DNA of 64,000 nucleotides, from NCBI GenBank assembly GCA_023614405.1, contig CM042694.1, positions 129,399,711 through 129,463,710 on the forward strand. The letters are read 5' to 3'. Of this stretch, positions 36,391-48,502 are shown one piece after another. The first letter of the stretch is position 1, and each line of letters starts with the position of its first letter. Under the pieces are notes generated by a model. That model was not told where the DNA came from and did not search any database. It worked only from the letters and a program-made list of their open reading frames with translations. The stretch comes from Avena insularis (Eukaryota > Streptophyta > Magnoliopsida > Poales > Poaceae). Made by a program: the position numbers and the translations under genes.

Positions 36391-36553
36391 TTAAAGAGTA
36401 TGAGTTTGGCGGAATATGATGGATATATTATTGAGTCTCATGGGCGAGTATATATAGGCGTACAGGGATCAACTTGGAGTACAAGACGAGTTAGGCTAGA
36501 ATCCTAACTATCCTAAACTATCATAATAACCGTGTACGAATCATACTCTAACA
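36391..36553 (-). mobile_element. 3' LTR of element M
   Basis: It reads on + from TTAAAGAGTATGAG (TG mutated to TT) to ATACTCTAACA. Next to it, TCTCCCCGCAG is the reverse complement of a purine tract. The left flank is GGTAC. Confidence 0.78.
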
Positions 36554-36566
36554 TCTCCCCGCAGTC
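36554..36566 (-). promoter_or_regulatory. Polypurine tract of element M
   Basis: On the minus strand, CTGCGGGGAGA immediately precedes the LTR. Confidence 0.65.
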
Positions 36567-36868
36567 GTAGCGGTAGCATCGTGAACAACCGGAACGTCGC
36601 AGACGGTCAGACTAGATATAAATCGAAGTAGCATCCAGTAGACTAGCATCCCCCGATCGTGTAAATGTCTTGGACAGTGTCGCGTCGCGGTAGCTTGAAC
36701 TGTAGAGGAAGCTGGTGATGCTCAAGCGAGGTGGTAGCCCTTGTGCCGATGTCGAGGGGCCGAGAGCATGAGGCGGTGCCATGGTCGAGGTAGTCGTGCG
36801 ATGGGAACACATCGGGGATGAAGGCACTCTCAGTGTTGCCAGTACAAGGCGTGCGGGGCCAGGGACCA

Positions 36869-37907
36869 TCATGAACTTGTCGCCATGTCACAAAGACTAG
36901 CAGAGGAAGCCTCCGGAGAGGTTGCGACGCGCAGAGCGGCTATGAGAGATGTCGGTGCTGTTCGCGGTTGTCGGAGTAGAGTAGCAGGTGGTGTAGTCGG
37001 GTATGAGGCGATGACGCTGGCGGCAAAGTTGTAGTGGACGGAGACGTAGAAGGCGGCGAAACCAGCGGTGACCTGGGTTAGCCATGTTGGATGCCTAGAG
37101 TGGCGATGGGGTAGTCGACGGGACCTGCGACGATGAGAGGGCGCCCTGCAGGTTACCTTGTGAAACGCGGTGGCGGTACTCGAAGTAGGCGAGGAAGACC
37201 CGGCGACGTGACGAAGACCATGTGCAGACGGCGACAATACATGCCGTAGGAGATGGTGCGGTGAAATTCGAGGCCGTCGATGCACGAGGACGGCAAAGTA
37301 GACTCCATGCAGCCATGCTACGACCCGAGGGGGCGACATAGTTGTAGGGCGCAAGTCGGTGCAGCGGCTGGGAGACCACCAGCGACGTACACACCAAGGA
37401 AGGAGCGTTGGAAGCCGATAGCGTGGACCAAAGCGGCGGCTGCCGACGGGAGACATGCGTGACCCGTAGCTCGATCGGTGGTAGGCGCGTGCTCGGGGAC
37501 GTGCTTGGCGTAGACAGGTGCGGAATCGGTTGATCAGACCGATGGTGCACCGTATGCGCCATGGCGTGGATGACGTGTAGATCAGATTTGATGGCGACAT
37601 TGTCGATGAAGTCCCGGACAATGACGACGAAGAGGATCCAGGGGGCGCGGTAGCCTTCCAAGGAAGGCGTAGCAGCCGTCCGTGGTGCGCGGCAGCCTGC
37701 CGTAAGGCCGCGACAGACTACCGAGGATAGCGCAGCAGCGGAGGGGGAAGGCGCACGGATGCGATGTAGATCCTCGATGCCGATGGTCGGAGTAGAGGCG
37801 TGGCGATGACGATGGCGGTGGACGACACAATCCGATCTAAGATTGGTAAACCAAAAAGAAAGTCGATCAAGAGATCGGAGAAAAAGACTTACTGGGCAGC
37901 CGATCAC
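36869..37907 (-). CDS. Unrecognised GC-rich ORF region of element M
   Basis: Two long overlapping minus-strand frames cover the interior: 37907-37095 (270 codons, MIGCPVSLFLRSLDRL) and 37621-36869 (250 codons, MSGTSSTMSPSNL). Both are rich in Ser, Pro, Arg and His; the first contains HRHRHRHA. Neither has a motif known to me, and no zinc knuckle, protease or RT box is present. GC content is well above the flanks, which favours long open frames by chance. It could be a captured host fragment or a diverged gag-like spacer. I do not assign a function and am unsure that it is translated. Confidence 0.3.
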
Positions 37908-38007
37908 GGATAACCCTGCATACGGGTTGCGTAGCCCCCGGCGGAGATCATGGAGATCGATCTCCCTGGAGGTAGCGTGGCGGAAGCTAGGGTTTGAGAT
38001 CTATTTA

Positions 38008-38018
38008 GGCTGATATCA
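38008..38018 (-). promoter_or_regulatory. Primer-binding site of element M
   Basis: On the minus strand, TGATATCAGCC abuts the LTR that starts at 38019. It is a diverged version of TGGTATCAGAG (initiator Met-tRNA). Confidence 0.6.
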
Positions 38019-38092
38019 TGAAAGAGTATGAGTTTGGCGGAATATGATGGATATATTATTGAGCCTCATGGGCGAGTATATATAGGCGTACA
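38019..38092 (-). mobile_element. 5' LTR of element M, interrupted part
   Basis: It reads TGAAAGAGTATGAGTTTGG to TATAGGCGTACA and matches 36391-36464. The remaining about 90 bases should lie beyond the nested insertions, to the right of the window. Confidence 0.75.
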
Positions 38093-39892
38093 TGTTGGAA
38101 ATATGCCCTAGAGACAAATAGTAATAAGGACTATTATCATATTTCATAAAGTTTATGATTAAGTTTTATATCATGCTATAACTGTGTTGAGTGGAAACAT
38201 CAATACACGTGTGATATACAAACAACCAGGGGTTCCCAGTGAAACTCTAGTCACTAGTTCATTGGTCAATAGATGATCATGTTTCCTGATCATGTGGAAT
38301 TTATGCCAGTTGGAAATGGAGTCAACTCATTCTGAGAATGAGATGATGAACCAATACCCAACCTAAACATCGTGACCCGATCATGTCACAAAGTTCAAGT
38401 TATGATGATTAGAAATAGATCCTCGTAGACTATTCCTTAGACCGTGAGGCTATATCAATCATTGTCTCCCGAGAGTGCTTAGATAGCATCAAGCGCCACT
38501 TGGTAATACAATGATTATAAAGGTGTGTTCAGGTAATCAGAGGAAACCGTAGAGGAATTATATGTCAAGAGCGGGATTTGTCCATCCACATGACGGAAAG
38601 ATACTCAAGGGCCCACTCGGGGAAGTTATATCCAATAGCTGCGCAGCGTGTGATTTGATCACAGGGATATCACTTGTCGGAACAAGTCAAGTAGCATTGT
38701 TCAGTAACGAGATTGAACACGACATGGTGATGTCATTGATCAGATCTCGGGCAATGCAAGTATCGATAGACAAAGGGAATAAGACATGACCGTCCCGGTT
38801 CAAAGGACGAAAGATCTTCGTGGAACGCATATGGGTCACATGGCCATCTAGGTCCCTCTGTTGATCATTGGTCCGGGAGTGTCCCGACCATGTCTGGAGT
38901 GTTCCCGAACCGTAGGGTATCACACTTAAGGGTTTGATGATGCTTAGAGAGTATTTATAGGATCAGAAGAATCGCCGAAGAATAGTAGAGAGAAAACTAG
39001 AAGGGTTTCGGTAAGTCCGGAGGATGTCCGGAGTGGAGGTAGAAGGTGTTCCATAAGCACGAAGATTGAATAATATGTGAATGAATGTTAAATATTGATT
39101 TAATCATTTATTCATAATTATTTAATAAAGAGAAAATCAATTTAAAAGGTCAAAAGGCTTAATGGGCCAATTCTGGAGGGAAGAGGGCCCATTAGGGAAA
39201 GGCAAGAGGGGACCACACCCCTAGGAGAGGCCTAGGGGGTGGCCGGCGGCCCAAGTGGGCCAGCCCCAGGTGGGGCCCATGGGTGGGGGCTGGCCGGCGC
39301 GCCTCCCCACCTCTCCCTCTCCTTTAGTCCCACCCCAGGACTTTGAGGGAGGTAGTACCTCCCCCCCCCTATATATAGTGGGGGTATTTGGCCAGATAAA
39401 TACATACAATATTCAATAAAGGTCTTCTCACTTTTGGGAAGACCTCCAATTGATATTCTCACTCTCTCTCTCTCTCGTGGCCGTGGTCCCAAGTTCGGAC
39501 TGCACGAATGAGAGACATCTTCACCGCAGAGCGCCGTCGCGCTACAGGATTCGAAACCAGGAGCTCTACTTCCGCAACTGCTGCTAGATCGGGGAAGTGG
39601 GAGTCATCGTCAGGCACCGGACGTGTGTAACTCCCCGCGAGGTGTCGCACTTAAGGCACTCAAGTTGTTGGAGTCGTTGGAGCGCAAGGACTTCATCACG
39701 ACCTTGAGGTCGGCTTCGGCTCGTCTACATCAACCACGCTCTCCTGAGCGTTGACAATGCTTTTCGGTCTTCAAGGGTAAGTTCGCGAAAATCCCCTCCC
39801 GTTACTGTATTACTAATAGATAGGTCCTGGCAGCATCAGGGGTTTAGGGGCGTAGGGTAAAAATTATTGTTTTCATACGCGGAACCCCTACA
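38093..39892 (+). mobile_element. 5' LTR of Copia B
   Basis: The 1800-bp LTR runs from TGTTGGAAATATGCCC to GGAACCCCTACA. The TATA box (TATATATA) is at about 39370, with a CT repeat at 39460-39476. It resembles the LTR of Copia C in layout but is clearly diverged from it. Confidence 0.9.
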
Positions 39893-39893
39893 G

Positions 39894-39905
39894 TGGTATC
39901 AGAGC
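39894..39905 (+). promoter_or_regulatory. Primer-binding site of Copia B
   Basis: TGGTATCAGAGC, one base after the LTR; complementary to initiator Met-tRNA. Confidence 0.93.
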
Positions 39906-41003
39906 TAGATCTATGCGTAGTAATGCTAGTACGGGTAGAACACACGATATGTAGCATGTGGGCGTTGATCTTTTAGTTGTTACCCTCCCCCGTGTACTTG
40001 TGCATACCGCAGTAATGCTTGATGAAGCGGCCCCCAACCGACTTTATGCGTTCATTCGCGAGACTAGTCCACGCTTGACATACAGCTTGTACCGTATAAA
40101 GTGGCTTAGGGGGGTGTCTGTCTCTCTCGCATTAGTTGGTATGCCATTTGCAACGGAGGGCCTCGAAAGGGGTGTAGTAGAGACAACTACTTGATCAGCG
40201 TTGTGCTGAAAGTTCATAGGTAAGAACGGTTCTTGTGCGAAAGCCCATTCAGCCACGTAAAACATGCAAAGATGAATTAGAGGCGTCTAACTTTGTTTTG
40301 CAGGGGGCGTTGCTTTGTGATATGGTTGTGGAAAAGGTAAAGTGATTACCTTATATTACGTAGTAGTAGATAGTCACGGAGGTGACGGACTACCACGCCG
40401 GAATGACACTGGTACCCTGGTGTCTACAACATCGGAACCCTGGCGCCGGAATCCGGTGACGACGAATGGAGATCACGACGTGAAGGACCATATCACATCG
40501 CATTTACATTCAATGTTATTGTTTGTATATCTTATTGTGTGCTAGTATTAGATACTCGATGGTAGCCTAATAAGATGATCCCTGTTAAAATTACCAATGA
40601 TTGTGTTCCCTCTTAGTGTGCACCACCAAGAAAGTTCTTCGGTATGAGGTAGGCCGTGATGATCGGGTGTGAGACATATCTATGTTCACATACAGTGGGT
40701 GTAAGCCATGTTGCACAGTGAATACACTAAGGTTGAGTTGGCGAGCCTAGCATGTACAAACATGGCCTCGGAACACGGATGGTCAAAAGATCGAGCACGA
40801 GTCGCATGAATAATGTGACCGACGTTTAGCATCCACCCTTGAACCCACATTGATGGTCGTGATGATCGGGGGAGATGTGGATGATAGGGGTCGTGTTATC
40901 ACTAGGAACCCTTATGGGGATAGGTGTTTCTGAGTGGAGTTATTATTTACTCATTTAATTATAAACTTAGTCTAAATTCCTTTTGCAATTATATATGTAG
41001 AAA
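39906..41003 (+). other. Untranslated leader of Copia B
   Basis: This leader of about 1.1 kb has the usual phrases of these elements (GATGAAGCGGCCCCCAACCG, ACATGGCCTCGGAACACGG), also present in the leaders of C and A2. No gene. Confidence 0.75.
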
Positions 41004-41711
41004 ATGGATCTCCCCGAGATTACCTTCCCTATTGACAATTGGTTAAAAGGAGAAAAGCTCAAGTTAGATGGATCCAACTTTTCTGCATGGGTCATACGCC
41101 TTTATGATCTCCTTGGTGAGAACAAACTGGCTGACTACATGATCTACGAGATGTAGTTAGAGCCATCCTATTCTCATGAGACCCAGGAGCAGCGGGATCT
41201 CCGCTGCCGTCGTCGTGTGATGGCCACATTCATATCAGTAACGATGCGCCTCGGGATGGAAGATGGGCTATGGACGATGGTGGGAAGTCTTAATCCCCGA
41301 ACGGTTATGGCACATCTGAGATCGCATTTCGTGGAACAAGTGCGCATATGGGAGTATGAGCTGATGGGGGACTTCTTCTCCATAAAGATGGAGGAAGGCT
41401 CCTTACTGGACGATCACTTGTTGAGCATATATGATGCATACATGAGTTTGGCATACTTCCTAGACAACTGGTTCACAAGCTCTTTTGCAATAGGAGTTGT
41501 GCTATGGTCGTTGCCACCAAGCTTCCAAGCACAAGTTAGGATTTGCATTATGAGAGGCGACGCGGAAACACAGGATTTCCACGAGTTCATATCACATTTC
41601 AAAGATGTGGTGGTTGAACCCGTTGTCACTAAGGTCATCAATGACAAAGGTATATATTTGATATACAATTTTATAAATGTTATAATCTTGCAAAAACATT
41701 TGCAGTGTTAA
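41004..41711 (+). pseudogene. gag: Copia gag remnant of element B
   Basis: The start is the ATG at 41004 (MDLPEITFPIDNWLKGEKLK), in the position of a Copia gag, with LDGSNFSAWVIRLYDLL as the conserved N-terminal region. An in-frame TAG at 41154 breaks it; the same frame runs on to 41711. The C-terminal part keeps SLPPSFQAQVRI (compare SLPPSYKSFLMNY in C). It then jumps to NDKGIYLIYNF, a phrase that in C follows the zinc knuckle (PDKGIYDIHVI). The nucleic-acid-binding knuckle is therefore deleted. The remnant has 235 codons compared with 444 in C. Confidence 0.75.
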
Positions 41712-42382
41712 GTATATTTGATACTTGTTCTGTTTTGCTGAAAACATGTCCTTCTGCATGAGAGGTGCTTGCTAGAGAGGAGGTGATGTTGCATGCTGAT
41801 GGCGAGCATGATGATGATGGCCAACGACGCTCTCCCTCAACATTTATCATTTAGTTTATATTTTGGATAGTTATTGTAATAAAAATATTATGATCTTCTT
41901 TAGTGTGTCCCACACTTTGTGAGACGGTTATTCATATCAGTTTGTAACAAACAGTTGTTCTACTTTTATGAATGATTTCTATTTGTGTTCATATCTTGTT
42001 TGATTATATATGAGTTATCCTGGTTGTTTGAAACTAATTGGTAATGCCTGAACATTTGTAAAATATTGAAATGCCTTGAAAAACTTAATGATATTTCATT
42101 AATGAATGAAACCATTGTTTGAATTCAAGGTTATTTGACAATATGTGAAAGTCATTCAATTTCTTATCACATATAAATCATGCCTAAGTTCAGCAAAATA
42201 ACTTGAACACCGTGTATTACTTGAATACAAAGTGTTTAATGAATTGTTAAAAGAAAATACATATTTGATGTATTGTGTTTTGACAAATGGTAATTATCAT
42301 TATATGATTGTTTAAAAGTGTAAACTAGTTTACTAAATGAAACATGAGTATGAAACTATTTGATATGATTAAAGTGTTTCAT
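41712..42382 (+). other. Degenerate interior of Copia B, left of G2
   Basis: AT-rich, no ORF. It ends in TTCAT (42378-42382), the target duplication of G2. Confidence 0.6.
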
Positions 42383-43889
42383 TGAAGACCCACAAGTATA
42401 GGGGGTGTATCGTAGTATTTTCGATAAGTAAAAGTGTCGAACCCAACGAGGAGCAGAAGGAGCTGGCTAGTGGTATGGATCAGGAATTCTCTGCAAATAC
42501 TTAGCAAACGGGTTTATAGGAGTTTTCGATAAGGCAAGTAAACAAAGTACGAGTAAATAAAAGACAGTAGGAATAAATGCAGCAAGTGGCCCAATCATTT
42601 ATGCAGCAAAGGACAAGCCGATTGTATTACTTAAGATGACCAAACGTTCTCGAGGACACATGGGAAGACTGTCAATTGCTTTCGCTTCATATAGCCGATT
42701 AATCTTCTCTAGCTTGCTAAGTGTTGTGTGGGTGAACCTGTGCTAATGTACCGCCCCATCCAAAACTAATACATACTTGTGATTAAACCCCTTGCAAACA
42801 TCCGTAAGTACAAGAAAGTATTTAAGGTAGAAACCTAACCACAGCTTTAAACTCTAAGACCCCTACGTCCCTTGTGCAATGGTTTCCTAACGTGGGTTCA
42901 GGTTTCTGTCACTCCGGCAACCCCTACGATTAGTAGCCAAATACACAATGCATTCCCCTAGGCCCATATAGGTGAAGTGTCATGTAGTCGATGTTCACAT
43001 GACACCACTAGAAGATGTACACCACAACTTAAATAACAATCTATTGAATCTTTCTCAACGCAACTCCACTACTAACAACAAGACTTCTCCCATGTCCTCA
43101 AGAACAAAACAAACTACTCACAAGACATCATATGGATCATGATCAGAGATGGAATAATGATGTATAACAATCTGAACATAAACAATAATTCAATGGTTCA
43201 CTCAATAGCATCAACTACAAAGAGTAATCAACACCGGGAAAGTTTCCCCTATGAACTATGCAAGATTCAACACAATTGTTACAGCAATATGGAGATGGTG
43301 ATGATGGTGTTGATGGTGATGATGGTGGTGATGATGATGATGATCCCGATGAAGTCCAACTTGATGGTGGTGTTGATGGCGACGATCTCCCCTCTCCGGG
43401 AAGGAATTCCCCGTAATCATGTCACGGAGAGATCTTTCTCTCTCGGTGTTTTCCGCCCCGCAGAGGCAGCGGAATCTTTCTGTGGTTGCTCCCTGAGTCT
43501 TAGGGTTTCAGGAGGATGATATACGCCAGAGGGGAGAGGCTGGAGTGCGCCAGGGCGGCCACACCACCTCTAGGCGCGACCTAGGCCTGCCCGCGCCATG
43601 GGGTGGTGTGGCCCCCCTGTGGCCCACCTCCACTCCATCTTCTGGCATCCTTAGTCTTCTGGAAAAATTGGATTTTCTGTATATTTTCCCGGATTTTCTG
43701 ATCTTCGCGAATTTTGCCTCCAAACAACACCTTTTCCATCAGAATCCTGACTGCAGTGGTCCATGCTCCAAAAGTCATCAACCATGCAAAAATAGATGAA
43801 ATATCATAAGTATCACCTCTCAATACGAAATATATCAATGAATAATAGTGAATTAAGACATAGAATAGTGATGCAAAATGGACGTATCA
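42383..43889 (-). mobile_element. 3' LTR of G2
   Basis: The 1507-bp LTR reads on + from TGAAGACCCACAAGTATAG to AATGGACGTATCA. A GAT/GGT trinucleotide run occurs at 43293-43346. The polypurine tract follows at once. Confidence 0.92.
43293..43346 (+). repeat. GAT/GGT trinucleotide repeat in the G2 3' LTR
   Basis: GATGGT and GATGAT units repeat over about 54 bp. The matching run in the other LTR lies at 49191-49243 and differs by a few units. Confidence 0.9.
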
Positions 43890-43905
43890 ACTCCCCCAAG
43901 CTTAG
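43890..43905 (-). promoter_or_regulatory. Polypurine tract of G2
   Basis: On the minus strand, AAGCTTGGGGGAGT directly precedes the LTR start TGATACG. Confidence 0.85.
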
Positions 43906-46900
43906 ACTTCGCTTGTCCCCAAGCGAAACTGAGCTCAATAAACATGGCCTCAAGTTTATGGAGTGAAGAGTCGATAAAAGAATACGGACAAGAAGCATCA
44001 CATTCATCAAATACATAGATCATAATAGAAGACAACTCACTATTATATAACTCAACTTGCAGTTTGTAAAGGAAACACAATAAAACATAAAGTGAATCAT
44101 AATTGCTAATGTCAAACTTAGCTCTTGGTCGAAGAATAGTTGATAATTTGCTGGAGTTCACAAATAGCTGGTTTTCAATGATAGCTTTCAAAGTAGTAAA
44201 CTTCAAGATAAGAGCAATGTGCAAAACAAGGAACATAAGAAACATGATTGGATAAATCATCATATGAATGAATGAAACACATCAACTCAAAATACTTGCT
44301 GAGATAGAAGGGAATAGGTTTACTGATTCAACTACAAAGTAAAAGAAAGGCCCTTCGCAGAGGGAAGCAGGGATTGCAAGTCTCATAAAGAGCTCCCAAA
44401 AATTATGATACTTACTAGCTTTCAGCTCTCATTGCCCCTATCATAGGCATCTTTAGGTCATTAAGGTTAAAGTGATCAAACATGAGGATATGCATTGACA
44501 AGTTGTAAGTTGAGAACCTCATGTCCCTTGAATACGAGGGCCGCTCCTCATGCTACTCAAGTTTAGTCACCGGTAAGTTCTTGTCATTGTAAGCATATGT
44601 GTATCATAGAGAACCGCTTACGGGTACCTTGCCCGATGATACGGAAGAATCCCCATATCAAAATGACAAGGCAAGCAGACAACAAGTATCTCAGCAATCT
44701 TCTTATTTACCATGGGAATATGGTGCTTTTTTCTCTCTTTCCTCTTTTCATAATATCTCTTTTTTTCTTTTTCTCTTTTTCTCAATCTCTATCTCTTTTT
44801 TTATAAGAAGAATGCTTCATAGATACTCGTTATGGTTACGCTGCAGGTTTCCACCATGTCAGCATGGATTAGACCAATGACCCAGCGTTTCTCTAACACA
44901 CATGCATAACTCCATGGACTTACAAGCTCCCCTTTCATTTCACACCGACGACATCCATAGACAAAAGAACATGATATCAACTTGGTACAAAGTACCAGTG
45001 CAATGTTGAAAGCGTTCCCCATGACAACATGGTTCTGCTAATTCACAACTTACAAAGCGCAAGCATATACACAACATAGTTGAGCACAATGGTTCAAGTT
45101 TATTAAATGCAAGAAAGTAAAGTGTGCCATCAAGTTCGTGAGAGCTTTAATCACTAATTTTCACATAACAAGTTTAATTTGGGAGGTAGATAAAACAAGA
45201 ATTTACTTGGAATAGCAATAATGCTACTAGGTAGGTATGGTGGACACAAATGGCAAAGGTTTTGGTTTAAAGGAGTGGATGCACGAGAAGAATTCCCTCT
45301 CAGTACAGGTTTTTGGCTAGCAAGGCTGGGTAGCAAGTACAAGAGTTGAAGGAAATAACCAAGCATACAAATGATAAAGACAAACATGCAATCTTCCTTG
45401 GAAGCACAAAAGATCTTAACTAGAGAATACTAGACTTATGAGAAAATCAAGAAAGAAAGATGATGAAATTATTTTTCCATAGAGTACTTCTATCTTTTTC
45501 TTTTCAACTCTCAAAAAGGTGTTGCTACTAACCGAGCCAGGTTTGCCAAAACCAACTAAATTAACTCAATGATCCCAAAGTGATACCAATACTAACAACA
45601 AGATTAGTCATATAACCACGAATTGAAAACTAATATAAGCTATGCAAAAGAGTGAATGAAAGAACTTCTCATTAATATTCCATAAGAGAAACTCACACCA
45701 AGGGATACACATCTAACGAGAGAGGGGACACTTCTATAATGCAAACCATACTACACAATAACTCCTCTATTCATGATATGACTCTACTAATAAGGAAAAA
45801 AGATAGAAGATAGTGATGTGATACCACGACACTCCCCCAAGCTTGGAACAAACCAAGGGGATGCCAAACCTGATGACGAACTACTCCTTAGGTGGTGGTG
45901 GTAATATTTTCTTGGTCGACGTGAGGAAATCTTCCAGCATCTTGCGAAGCCTATTGTTCTCCCATTGAAGCACGTCCACCTTCCTCCTCAAGTCTCGGTA
46001 CTTATCGCAGAACTCCTTAGTGACTCGTAGGGCTTCCGTTGATGTAGGGCAAGTGACTAAAGGTACTAGGCCCTGCTTGGGGTCTTGGAGATCTTCCTCC
46101 ATAGGCTCCTTCCCTTTATCCTTGGCGGACACCATTGTACTTCTCAGCTTTCAAAGAGTATGTCCTGACAGAAACAGATCGGAACAAAAACACGACGAAA
46201 ACACGATATACGGACCTCGAGGGATCCGGGGGGTTATATATTACAAAGTTTCATATCAAAAGGAAGGTACTGGGAGAAAACGAGTTGGAGGCGGAGTCCG
46301 GGGTGGACTCACCACCTGGTGGCGCGGCCAGGGGTGGGCCCGTGCCACAGGGTGGTGTGAGCCACCCTGGCTCCATTTCCGTCCCTTTTTCGCTTTGTAG
46401 CTTTCCTTATTGACTGAAAACTGCAAAAATATAGTTGGATTGTATTTTCGCGGAACTTTTCTTACCAGAACCGTTACCTATTTGAACACGAACTCTGCAG
46501 GTCTCTGAATTTGGTATCTAGTAGATTCTTCCAGAGTCATCTCTTGAATATCATCGATATCTTTATCTTCATACACTTATTACTTGAGTCATAAAACCCT
46601 TCTTTTTCTTATTACACCATTATCTCCACTTCCTGGAAATTTCTTTCACACAAAACTTCACACAGTTCTCATTAGCAACATTAGTATAAGTGAAGTGATA
46701 AAACCTTTTGAGTCCAATCTTCAACTGAAAACCCATCAAAACAAAATCTACTGTAGCAAGTCCTTCCGAAAACCCAAAAAGAATTCAAAAAGGCAATCGA
46801 ATAAAGAAGCAAATGCAAAAGTGGCAAAATCTGTCAAAACAAACCAGCAGGTAAAGATCAATTTTTCGAAAATATTCTGTTGCTCCAATCAAAAAGTGCA

Positions 46901-47101
46901 AAACTAACAAAAGTTAAATAACAACCTGGGGCAGAAGCACAAAAAATTACAGCTCAATCCGACATACAGAGATCTCTCACGAATTTTTACGGTGAAGCAC
47001 AAAAATCTGTTTCGGGACAGCAACTTCCCCAAATCTTACTTCTCTCTCATTAGAGGTTGATCTTGACACAAAAACCAAACAAAACGGATAAGGAGCGGTT
47101 A
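43906..47101 (-). other. 3' non-coding interior of G2
   Basis: About 3.2 kb downstream of the gag fragment. It includes the block 44330-45030 shared with G1, a T-rich CT tract (44728-44810), the small ORF at 45881-46135 and a GC-rich segment with paired GGTGGTGTG/CCACCCTGG strings (46290-46370). Confidence 0.65.
45881..46135 (-). CDS. Small coiled-coil ORF in the G2 3' interior
   Basis: 84 codons, MVSAKDKGKEPMEEDLQDPK and onward, ending KKILPPPPKE. A basic/acidic N-terminus is followed by a predicted coiled coil (TKEFCDKYRDLRRKVDVLQW, then ENNRLRKMLEDFL). I recall similar short proteins (KEFC.KYRDLRKKVD) from other Triticeae Gypsy elements of this type. The frame is intact although the element is otherwise ruined. 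No enzyme motif. Role unknown. Confidence 0.5.
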   Translation of the reverse strand: MVSAKDKGKEPMEEDLQDPKQGLVPLVTCPTSTEALRVTKEFCDKYRDLRRKVDVLQWENNRLRKMLEDFLTSTKKILPPPPKE

Positions 47102-48502
47102 TTACCAGAGTAATAACTTCCAAGACTCAAAGAAACAAAAACAAACTGAAAGAAAAAACAAATTGGGTTGTCTCCCATAAAGCTCTTTCTTTATAGCCAT
47201 TAAGATGGGCATGATAATTTTGAAGAAGCTCTCATAGGGATATGAATTGAAGTGAAAGAGAGCATTAAGAAGAAGCAAAAAAAAACACACACATTTAAGT
47301 CTAACCCACTTCCTATGCAAGGGGATTTTGTAAACAAACAAGTTATTGAAACCAAAGCCAACTTGCATAAGAAGGCAAAAGAAGTGCAACATAAAAACTT
47401 TCAGCATAAAACGGGGAAACTTGATATTATTGAGATGCATACGGACACTTTTCCCTCTCTCATAGTAGCTTTCAGTATCATGCATAAACTTAACAATATA
47501 GCTATCACAAGTACCATCATAGCAATGATCACTTATTCTAACAGAAAACACGGGAATACTAGCTCTCATAACACTACTATGTGAAACAATATTAGAGGTA
47601 TCCTTACAAAGGATAAGGTGTCCCTCTTTTTCATATTTAGTGACAAAGTCTTTCACACTTGCTATTATAGGTTCATCAACCATTTGTTTATCAGGTTCAA
47701 TAGCTTTACTCATACTTCCATTAACCATTCTAGCTATCATAGAATGTTCCTTTACCTGAACTGGAAAAGGCATTTGTTTATCAGGTAAAACATGATTAGC
47801 AGTATAAACTTCAGTATTTCTTGCAGGAACACTCTTAACAACATATTTATAAGGTTCATGATACTTATTCCACTTCTTTTTAGGCACTTCAATATAGGAA
47901 GCAAAACCCTTAAAGTAGGAAGCAATAGCTTGAGAGTCTAGACCATAAGCATTTTTAATATTTTGAAAGTCGTCAGTTCCCATAAAAGATTCAATACATT
48001 CATAATCATAATTTATACCTGACTTTCTACCTTTGTCATTCTCCCAAGCTTCAGCATTGTCTTGAATACGGTCTAGAAGATCCCATTTAGCTTCTTCTTC
48101 CATGCGAGTGAATGATCCAGCGCAAGAAGCATCCAATAAATCCTTGTCATGTAGAGGGAGTCTTGCATAAAAGTTATTGATAATAATATTGTTGGGGAGC
48201 TCATGAATGGGACATTTGAGCATTAGTAACTTCAACCTACCCCAAGCTTGAGATGTACTCTCTCCATCAAGAGGCCAAAAGTTGTATATTTGATTCTGAT
48301 CTTTATGAATCTCACTAGGAGGATAAAACTTTGAATAAAAGAGAGGCACTATTTCCTCCCATTCAAGAGCTTGACCATTCTTCAGTAGCTTATACCATTC
48401 CTCAGCTCTTCCTTTTAGTGATAATAAGAGTTTTCGATAAGGCAAGTAAACAAAGTACGAGTAAATAAAAGAAAGTAGGAATAAATGCAGCAAGTGGCCC
48501 AA
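47102..48502 (-). pseudogene. gag: LTR-gag-3' interior fusion ORF of G2 (466 codons)
   Basis: Residues 1-25 are encoded by LTR sequence. Residues 26-165 are a Gypsy gag core (LKGRAEEWYKLL, FYSKFYPPSEIHKDQNQIYN, SQAWGRLKLLMLKCPIHELP). Residues about 166-315 are the usual linker. Residues 316-333 (PVFSVRISDHCYDGTCD) lead up to the aspartic protease site, but the D-I-G-A-S catalytic segment expected next is absent. Residues 334-466 come from downstream 3' sequence with hydrophobic stretches (KVFMLHFFCLL). Two deletions explain it: one fusing the LTR to gag, one removing the protease core, RT, RNase H and integrase. The frame is open throughout, which is notable for a dead element, but no normal start or promoter context is present. 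Confidence 0.75.

Larger units (their letters stand above)
36391..38092 (-). mobile_element. Small non-autonomous Copia-type element M (interrupted)
   Basis: Short LTRs: 36391-36553 (163 bp) and the start of the second copy at 38019-38092, identical over about 70 bases except for single changes. Copia B breaks the second copy at 38093. The interior is only 1465 bp, GC-rich, with no RT, integrase or gag motif. A polypurine tract and a primer site in the expected places fix the minus orientation. Confidence 0.78.

Noticed and set aside
36869..37907. The GC-rich ORFs of element M as a host gene
   Set aside because: They lie between the LTRs, primer site and polypurine tract of a small retroelement, have no recognisable domain, and overlapping long frames are expected in GC-rich DNA. 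Kept only as a low-confidence ORF.
47252..47584. 110-codon + strand ORF with a Lys-rich start
   Set aside because: Shadow of the minus-strand fusion ORF of G2.
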